Shown: positions 1 to 5,206 of the stretch, in pieces | Numbering within the stretch: the stretch's first letter is position 1 | How the letters are laid out: each line of letters begins with the position of its first letter | From: Planctomycetota bacterium | GTDB taxonomy: Bacteria > Planctomycetota > Phycisphaerae > WQYP01 | Assembly (NCBI GenBank): GCA_021785155.1 | Contig: JAJYGE010000543.1 | Location: forward strand, 1 to 5,206 | DNA: 5,206 bases | Direction: 5' to 3' | Notes under the pieces: model-generated | What the model saw: only the letters and a program-made list of their open reading frames with translations | What the model was told of the DNA's origin: nothing | The model's database searches: none | Translations under genes and position numbers: made by a program

Positions 1-1
1 C

Positions 2-223
2 GCTGAGCCGGAATTAGCCGCCGATCTGGTGGAGACCGGAATTACCATGGCCGGTGGCGGCAGCCTGCTGCGAGGGATCGACAAGGTAATTTCACAGGCC
101 ACCGGCCTGCCGGTGAGGCTGGCGGAAGATCCGCTGACCTGCGTGGCCCGCGGTACCAACGTACTGCTGGAAAACCTGGAAGAGCTCAAGGAAGCCTTGG
201 AATCAGACACCGACGAAATGTGA
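2..223 (+). CDS. mreB: Rod shape-determining protein MreB, C-terminal end (partial)
   Basis: Only the last 73 residues are present; the gene enters from the left edge in the frame starting at base 2 and ends at TGA 221-223. MreB is the bacterial actin homologue that polymerises under the inner membrane and positions the cell-wall elongation machinery. The visible part matches the end of the actin fold: an ELAADLVETGI helix, the nucleotide-pocket turn MAGGGSLLRGID (window residues 16-27) and the conserved TGLPVRLAEDPLTCVARG stretch (34-51), which are hallmarks of MreB/Mbl proteins. After this comes a short acidic tail ending SDTDEM, a variable part of the family. mreC lies 91 bases downstream, which is the classical neighbour and supports the call. 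FtsA or DnaK, which share the fold, lack the AEDPLTCVA motif. The identity is firm; the missing N-terminal part cannot be judged. Confidence 0.95.
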   Translation, partial: AEPELAADLVETGITMAGGGSLLRGIDKVISQATGLPVRLAEDPLTCVARGTNVLLENLEELKEALESDTDEM

Positions 224-247
224 TCTGCCCCCTTTGCCGCGCACGGC

Positions 248-275
248 GGCAGTCCGTAAGGCTGTCTGATTTTTT
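248..275 (+). terminator. Possible weak intrinsic terminator between mreB and mreC
   Basis: A stem of seven pairs, two of them G-U, can form between 248-254 (GGCAGTC) and 260-266 (GGCTGTC) with a five-base loop. It is followed by TGA and then six T (270-275). The U-run begins a few bases after the stem rather than directly, and competing pairings exist: TGCCGC/GCGGCA (235-240/246-251) and GGCTGT/ACAGCC (260-265/278-283). It may attenuate rather than stop transcription into mreC. No RNA evidence is available, so the call is tentative. Confidence 0.3.
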
Positions 276-314
276 AAACAGCCGACAGTTGCCGTATGCT
301 TTCCGGAGGAAGGC

Positions 315-1172
315 ATGATGAAAATGACTCCGCGAAAGTGGTTCTGGATTCTTAACTTCGCGGCGCTGGCTACCGTGGTGGTCGGTGCGCGGCACCCGCA
401 AGTGGTTAATCGCCCGCGCGGCGCCGCCTCTGATGCCGTTAGAACTTTTGTCGCCCCGTTCTCCTCGGTTTTTACCGGTCTGCAAACCGGAATCAATCGA
501 TTTCTGCATCCGCATCAAAATTCCAGCAGTCGGGTAAAATCCCTGCGCGTTCGTTATCAAAATGAAATTGCCATGCTGGTCACACGAATCAGTGATCTCG
601 AAAAACTCCTGCGCGAAACCCGCGTGATTCATCAGAACTTCCCCAGACTTTCCGTGCAGCGATTAAGAGCCGCCAGTATTGACGGATTTTCCACCGGCAC
701 CGGTGATGAATGTACGCTGGACCAGGGCTGGCGCGATGACAAACAAATTCGCCCTGGAGATGCGGTGTTAGCCAATCGAGCAGTCATTGGCCGCGTGTCG
801 CATGTCGGCCCGGAAACCTGTACGGTGCGTTTGCTGACCGATCCGATGATGAAAGAAATCGCCGCCATCAGCCGCCCGGTACGCGCTGGTTTGGTCAGCA
901 TTGCCCCACAGGCACTTATTGAAGGTGCCGGTCCGGGCCGCATGCGGTGTGAATTGGATCAATCCATTCATGCCATGGCCCCGAAACCGGGTGATCTGGT
1001 GCAGCTTAATGACAACGAATGGCCCCAGGCGGTCGCCGGGGCGGTTATTGGTGTTATTAAATCCGTGCATCAATCTGCCCGCACCAGCCTGCGCTGGAGC
1101 CTGGAAATTACACCGCGCACGGATGTGCAACAGATTCGACAGGTGGTTATTGTGCTTTCCTCCCGCCGGTAA
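315..1172 (+). CDS. mreC: Rod shape-determining protein MreC
   Basis: This is a 285-residue protein, a normal length for MreC, the bitopic inner-membrane protein that links MreB filaments to RodA, PBP2 and the elongation complex in the periplasm. The order of parts fits: a short basic cytoplasmic start (residues 1-8), one membrane segment (about 9-24, WFWILNFAALATVVVG), a helical, probably coiled-coil region (about 73-108), and the beta-rich MreC domain from about 115 to the end. Within that domain the RPGDAVLANRAVIGRVSHV stretch (147-164) and VRLLTDP (171-177) are family hallmarks. A second barrel follows with GDLVQLND...WP...GAVIGVI (226-248) and the closing ITPRTDVQQIRQVVIVL (265-281). The Shine-Dalgarno GGAGG (305-309) is 5 bases from ATG 315 and 8 from ATG 318, so the start could be either. 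The preceding gene is mreB; no mreD follows. Sequence similarity to textbook MreC is moderate, but the architecture and position make the call firm. Confidence 0.92.
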   Translation: MMKMTPRKWFWILNFAALATVVVGARHPQVVNRPRGAASDAVRTFVAPFSSVFTGLQTGINRFLHPHQNSSSRVKSLRVRYQNEIAMLVTRISDLEKLLRETRVIHQNFPRLSVQRLRAASIDGFSTGTGDECTLDQGWRDDKQIRPGDAVLANRAVIGRVSHVGPETCTVRLLTDPMMKEIAAISRPVRAGLVSIAPQALIEGAGPGRMRCELDQSIHAMAPKPGDLVQLNDNEWPQAVAGAVIGVIKSVHQSARTSLRWSLEITPRTDVQQIRQVVIVLSSRR

Positions 1173-1251
1173 TATCTGAATTATAGAAAATTAATTGATC
1201 CCTGCCGCATGGATGTTGCGAACCGTTTTTCTGAATTGCTCAGAGACACCC

Positions 1252-2638
<1,387 letters not shown>

Positions 2639-2654
2639 TCCAGCCGGTGAACGT

Positions 2655-2701
2655 AGGCGAAGGTTTTCATTTTACCCTGCTTCGCTTGCTCAAGGCGGGG
2701 T
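2655..2701 (+). terminator. Stem-loops after eno, possible weak terminator
   Basis: Two hairpins can form just downstream of eno. In one, AGGCGAAG (2655-2662) pairs with CTTCGCTT (2680-2687) around a 17-base loop. In the other, ACCCTGC (2674-2680) pairs with GCGGGGT (2695-2701) around a 14-base loop, and only three T (2701-2703) follow. The two overlap, so they exclude each other at least in part. There is no proper U-tract, so intrinsic termination here would be inefficient; a factor-dependent end or read-through into nuoD is equally possible. Confidence 0.22.
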
Positions 2702-2714
2702 TTGTGAATAACAT
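2686..2714 (+). promoter_or_regulatory. Weak candidate promoter for the nuo genes
   Basis: TTGCTC (2686-2691) and TAACAT (2709-2714) are exactly 17 bases apart and match the -35 and -10 consensus at three and four of six positions. If real, transcription would start near 2721, leaving a leader of about 125 bases before nuoD. The -10 element would fall inside the palindrome at 2702-2719, a geometry that would suit repression. The match is weak and may be chance. Confidence 0.2.
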
Positions 2715-2719
2715 CACAA
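2702..2719. promoter_or_regulatory. CRP/FNR-family operator palindrome upstream of nuoD
   Basis: TTGTGA-ATAACA-TCACAA is a perfect inverted repeat with six-base arms and a six-base spacer. Its core, TGTGA-N6-TCACA (2703-2718), is identical to the half-site pattern and spacing bound by CRP-type regulators of the CRP/FNR superfamily. It lies in intergenic DNA 126 bases before the nuoD start, where a respiratory operon would be expected to be controlled. It does not fit the FNR pattern TTGAT-N4-ATCAA. The palindrome is seen directly; that a CRP-like protein binds it, and whether it activates or represses, is inference. Confidence 0.5.
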
Positions 2720-2746
2720 GGTAGTAAGTCAGGGGTGAAGTGCCTG

Positions 2747-2770
2747 TTGCAGGCCACCCGGGCCTTGCAG
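2747..2770 (+). other. Hairpin in the presumed nuoD leader
   Basis: TGCAGGCC (2748-2755) pairs with GGCC (2761-2764) and TGCA (2766-2769), leaving one bulged T at 2765 and a five-base loop; a U-G pair can extend the base. No T-run follows, so it is not an intrinsic terminator. It could stabilise the transcript or have no function. Confidence 0.3.
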
Positions 2771-2834
2771 AGCCGCTGGTGCTCGCGGGGCCAATGCCGT
2801 GCTGGAGTTCTGGACATGCCATACACAATGGAAA

Positions 2835-2840
2835 AGGGAG
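2835..2840 (+). promoter_or_regulatory. Ribosome binding site deciding the nuoD start
   Basis: AGGGAG is the best Shine-Dalgarno match in the region. It sits 5 bases before ATG 2846 and 11 before ATG 2852. The in-frame ATGs at 2816 and 2828 lie upstream of it, so it argues against both. Confidence 0.6.
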
Positions 2841-2845
2841 TCTCC

Positions 2846-4096
2846 ATGCTGATGGATGACCCCATGACAACCCCTCAACTTTCGGATAATTCGAACCTTT
2901 GGACGCTCAATTTTGGTCCGCAGCACCCGGCTACCCACACGGTCATTCGTCTGGTGATGGAAATCGATGGCGAGCGGGTGGTTAAAGTTGTTCCGATTAT
3001 CGGTTATCTGCACAGCGGTTTTGAAAAAAATGCCGAAGTGCTGGACTTCAATCAGTACATTACCATCGTTAATCGTATGGATTATCTGGCCCCCATGGGC
3101 AATGAAATGGCATGGATTCGTGCGGTGGAGATGCTCTTTGGCGTAGATCCAACACCCCGCTGCAAAGTCTATCGCACCATTCTCGGTGAACTGGCTCGCA
3201 TTCAAAGCCATCTGCTTTGCGTGGGCGCTGCCGCTTTGGACCTCGGCGGATTCACCGCGTTTCTGTTCGGATTTAACGAACGCGAACGGGTTTACGACAT
3301 TATGGAATATGTGACCGGATCACGGTTTCATACCAGTTGGAACCGCGTGGGCGGCGTGATGAAGGATGCGGATGACAATGTGTTTCGTCCGCTGGTTAAA
3401 GCGTTTATTAATGAATCCCTGCCGCGGGCCATTGATGATGTCGAGAAACTTCTTAATCGTCTGCGCATCTTCATTGACCGTACACAGGGCATCGGCACCA
3501 TTTCCCGTGAAGAGGCCATCAATTGGAGTTTAAGCGGGCCTCTGGCCAGAGCCAGCGGCGTTATGCGGGATGTCCGCAAAGATGATCCCTATTTCTGTTT
3601 TCAGGATAACTGGGACGGCAAAGGCACGCCCGCGGTAAAATTTAAAGTGCCCATCATGAAAACCGGTGATGTGCTGGCGCGGTATCTCGTGCGCCTTGAA
3701 GAAATGAAGCAATCCATCGAAATCATCCGGCAACTCATCGATGATATTCCCGGCGGTTCAATAAACGTCAGCCCGGAGGGCAAAGATATTTTGCCGCCGA
3801 AATCGGAAGTTTATGGTTCCATTGAAGGACTTATTCAGCACTTTGAATTGGTAATGACCAATCGTGGCTTCAAGCCACCGATCGGTGAGGTTTACGGTTG
3901 CAGCGAAACCGCCAACGGGGAGCAGGGATTTTATATTGTCAGCGACGGCGGCAAAAATCCGTGGCGGGCACGGTGCCGTCCGCCATCCTTCATCCATTTG
4001 AGTGTGTTACCCAAAATGATGGAAGGGCACACGATTTCAGATGTGGTGGCGGTTTTGGGATCATTGAATATCATCGCCGCGGAATTGGATCGTTAA
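2846..4096 (+). CDS. nuoD: NADH-quinone oxidoreductase subunit D (complex I 49-kDa subunit)
   Basis: NuoD is a peripheral-arm subunit of complex I, related to the large subunit of [NiFe] hydrogenases. With NuoB it forms the quinone-binding pocket next to the membrane. The 416-residue length is typical of stand-alone NuoD; there is no fused NuoC domain. Visible signatures are GPQHPATHTVIRL (24-36, with His27 and His31 at the quinone site), GYLHSGFEKNAE (53-64), RMDYLAPMGNEMAW (77-90, with the quinone-site Tyr80), SRFHTSWNRVGG (159-170), RKDDPY (244-249), and the C-terminal GFYIVSDGG...RPPSF (361-382) ending in ELDR. The hydrogenase cysteine pairs are absent, as expected for NuoD rather than a NiFe enzyme. 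Conservation starts around residue 19, so the first residues cannot fix the start; ATG 2852 and 2864 are alternatives. It is the first gene of a nuoDEF run, with nuoE 14 bases on. No nuoA, nuoB or nuoC lies upstream. Confidence 0.96.
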   Translation: MLMDDPMTTPQLSDNSNLWTLNFGPQHPATHTVIRLVMEIDGERVVKVVPIIGYLHSGFEKNAEVLDFNQYITIVNRMDYLAPMGNEMAWIRAVEMLFGVDPTPRCKVYRTILGELARIQSHLLCVGAAALDLGGFTAFLFGFNERERVYDIMEYVTGSRFHTSWNRVGGVMKDADDNVFRPLVKAFINESLPRAIDDVEKLLNRLRIFIDRTQGIGTISREEAINWSLSGPLARASGVMRDVRKDDPYFCFQDNWDGKGTPAVKFKVPIMKTGDVLARYLVRLEEMKQSIEIIRQLIDDIPGGSINVSPEGKDILPPKSEVYGSIEGLIQHFELVMTNRGFKPPIGEVYGCSETANGEQGFYIVSDGGKNPWRARCRPPSFIHLSVLPKMMEGHTISDVVAVLGSLNIIAAELDR

Positions 4097-4110
4097 ACGC
4101 AAGGAATGTT

Positions 4111-4659
4111 ATGGCCTGGATTGTTGAAGACCGCCTGAAGCAGTACCAACCCACGCGCAGTGGGCCTTACCTCACGGCTGAGATTAAATCACATATTGAA
4201 CAGAAATATTTTCCGCGCTATCCGCGTAAGCAGGCGGCATTGCTGCCACTGTTTCATACCATCATGCACACCTACGGCTACATAGCGCCGCAGGCGATAG
4301 ATGAAGCGGCGGGATTTCTGGGCATATCCCGCGCGGAAGTACAGGATGCGGTGACGTTTTACGAAGAATTCAGACTTCAGCCATCCGGAAAATATGTGGT
4401 CAATGTTTGCCGCTCAATTTCCTGCGAACTCTGCGGGCATCAGGCGGTGCTCAATAAAATTCGGGACGTATTTGGTATTGAGCCCGGTGAAACCACGGAC
4501 GATGATAAATTCACCGTTTTTGAAGTTGAATGCCTGGGTGCTTGTGAGCAGGCCCCATGTGCTCTGGTAAATGAAGACCTGCACGGCTGCATTAAGCCGG
4601 ATGAGTTTGCCGCACACTTGCGGACATTGCCGGATCATCCTGCCGGGGCGGGGCACTGA
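4111..4659 (+). CDS. nuoE: NADH-quinone oxidoreductase subunit E (24-kDa, [2Fe-2S])
   Basis: NuoE is the thioredoxin-fold subunit at the NADH-oxidising tip of complex I, where it binds the [2Fe-2S] cluster N1a beside the FMN of NuoF. The protein has 182 residues, within the family range. An N-terminal helical part (about 20-90) contains the LLPLFHTIMHTYGYIAPQAIDEAAGFLGIS stretch (45-73) and the VQDAVTFYEEF motif (77-87). The cluster ligands follow as Cys100, Cys105, Cys141 and Cys145, the classical C-x4-C...C-x3-C pattern (NVCRSISCELCG and ECLGACEQAPC). The C-terminal part has the usual ALVNEDLHG. ATG 4111 is preceded by AAGGA (4101-4105) and starts 14 bases after the nuoD stop. The open frame extends upstream into nuoD, but those residues are not NuoE-like. 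It is probably co-transcribed with nuoD and nuoF. The HoxE and formate dehydrogenase gamma relatives are excluded by the nuoD neighbour. Confidence 0.96.
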   Translation: MAWIVEDRLKQYQPTRSGPYLTAEIKSHIEQKYFPRYPRKQAALLPLFHTIMHTYGYIAPQAIDEAAGFLGISRAEVQDAVTFYEEFRLQPSGKYVVNVCRSISCELCGHQAVLNKIRDVFGIEPGETTDDDKFTVFEVECLGACEQAPCALVNEDLHGCIKPDEFAAHLRTLPDHPAGAGH

Positions 4660-4684
4660 TTTGTTGGTGCAAGAGCGTTAAAAG

Positions 4685-4702
4685 CGATCAGAAAGCTGAT
4701 CG
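4685..4702 (+). repeat. Perfect inverted repeat between nuoE and nuoF
   Basis: CGATCAG (4685-4691) and CTGATCG (4696-4702) form a perfect 7-bp stem with the four-base loop AAAG, ending 23 bases before the nuoF ATG. No T-run follows, so it is not an intrinsic terminator. It could stabilise or process the polycistronic RNA or tune nuoF relative to nuoE; its function is not shown by the sequence. Confidence 0.45.
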
Positions 4703-4725
4703 AATGTTGATTGAAAGGTTTAATT

Positions 4726-5206
4726 ATGGCGTTTGCCGGCCCAGTTTTACTCAAGCGTATTCCGGATGATCCCGCGAAGCGTAAACTCATCAACATAGAA
4801 GAATATATTTCCACTGGAGGCTATGAATCGCTCCGTAAAGCCCAAAGCATGACACCCGATCAGATCATCCAACTGGTCATCGATTCCAGTTTGCGTGGGC
4901 GCGGCGGTGCGGGATTTCCCTGCGGTTCCAAGTGGAAGTTTTTACCCAAGGACCTCCACCCGCGGTATCTGGCGGTTAATTTTGATGAATCGGAACCCGG
5001 CACATTCAAAGACCGCTACCTCACAGATTATGATCCGCATATTCTCCTGGAAGGCATCGCCATTGCGGCGTTCGCCAACCGTATTACAACCAGTTATATC
5101 TACATACGTGGTGAATACCACCTGCAGGCCAAAATTCTGGAAAAGGCTTTGGAAGAAGCCTATGCTAGGGGGATTTTTGGCCAGAAAATCCCCGGTACGG
5201 ATATTG
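4726..5206 (+). CDS. nuoF: NADH-quinone oxidoreductase subunit F (51-kDa, FMN/NADH site), N-terminal part
   Basis: NuoF oxidises NADH through FMN and passes electrons to the iron-sulphur chain; it carries cluster N3 in its C-terminal part. About 160 residues are present before the gene runs off the right edge, so the 4Fe-4S cysteines are not visible. The N-terminal FMN/NADH-binding domain is clear: SLRGRGGAGFPCGSKWKF (55-72, the glycine-rich flavin/nucleotide loop) and YLAVNFDESEPGTFKDR (81-97), then DPHILLEGIAIAAFA (103-117) and SYIYIRGEY (123-131). Two positions differ from the commonest family pattern: Cys66 where Thr is usual after GFP, and Phe86 where Ala, Gly or Thr is usual before DESEPG. 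ATG 4726 has AAAGG (4714-4718) 7 bases upstream. The gap of 66 bases to nuoE is wider than the nuoD-nuoE gap but still fits one operon. The nuoDE context argues against HoxF or a formate dehydrogenase beta subunit. Confidence 0.96.
   Translation, partial: MAFAGPVLLKRIPDDPAKRKLINIEEYISTGGYESLRKAQSMTPDQIIQLVIDSSLRGRGGAGFPCGSKWKFLPKDLHPRYLAVNFDESEPGTFKDRYLTDYDPHILLEGIAIAAFANRITTSYIYIRGEYHLQAKILEKALEEAYARGIFGQKIPGTDI

Noticed and set aside
271..300. Promoter for mreC with TATGCT (295-300) as a -10
   Set aside because: The -35 would be only a T-rich stretch, and transcription would begin within the Shine-Dalgarno sequence of mreC.
1228..1246. Hairpin TTTCTGA/TCAGAGA after mreC as an mreC terminator
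   Set aside because: The stem is short and A/T-rich and has no T-run on its 3' side. The T-run lies upstream of the stem on the + strand.
2735..2845. N-terminal extension of NuoD from GTG 2735 or ATG 2816/2828
   Set aside because: The added residues are rich in Arg and Cys and unlike NuoD. The GTG has no properly spaced ribosome site, and the best one (AGGGAG, 2835-2840) lies downstream of all three starts.
3898..4110. Open frame upstream of nuoE overlapping the end of nuoD
   Set aside because: These residues are the nuoD 3' end read in another frame. The NuoE family start and a Shine-Dalgarno sequence both fit ATG 4111.

Overview
The window holds six genes, all on the + strand: the 3' end of mreB, then mreC, eno (enolase), nuoD, nuoE and the 5' part of nuoF. 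All are recognisable core genes of a bacterium with an MreB/MreC cell-wall elongation system, glycolysis and a respiratory complex I. I see no mobile element, CRISPR array, tRNA, rRNA or phage gene. Base composition looks even, with G+C at about half by eye, and nothing stands out as recently acquired.

Organism: the sequence alone cannot name it. The style of the C-terminal half of MreC, the NuoD signatures (HPATHTV, HSGFEK, SRFHTSWNRVGG) and the NuoF variant NFDESEPGTFKDR make me lean towards the Planctomycetota/PVC group, perhaps a Phycisphaerae-like lineage. This is an impression from remembered family variation, not a search result.

Layout: (1) Bases 2-1172 carry the shape genes mreB and mreC, 91 bases apart, with a weak terminator-like hairpin between them. 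No mreD follows mreC. (2) A 173-base gap carries a plausible sigma-70 type promoter, followed by a complete 430-residue enolase with all catalytic and metal-binding residues in place. (3) The 207-base gap between eno and nuoD is the richest non-coding stretch. It contains possible stem-loops just after eno, a perfect TTGTGA-N6-TCACAA palindrome of the CRP/FNR type, a weak promoter overlapping that palindrome, and a hairpin in the presumed nuoD leader. (4) nuoD, nuoE and nuoF follow as an operon that runs off the right edge. nuoD and nuoE are 14 bases apart. nuoE and nuoF are 66 bases apart, with a perfect 7-bp hairpin between them.

How the genes fit together: MreB and MreC organise lateral wall synthesis. 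Enolase makes phosphoenolpyruvate for glycolysis and for wall precursors, but its position between the shape and nuo genes is probably only adjacency. NuoE and NuoF form the NADH-oxidising tip of complex I, and NuoD lies near the quinone site of the connecting arm. The cluster starts at nuoD, so nuoA, nuoB and nuoC must be elsewhere if complex I is complete. I found no convincing undescribed system. The item most worth testing is the palindromic operator in front of nuoD.
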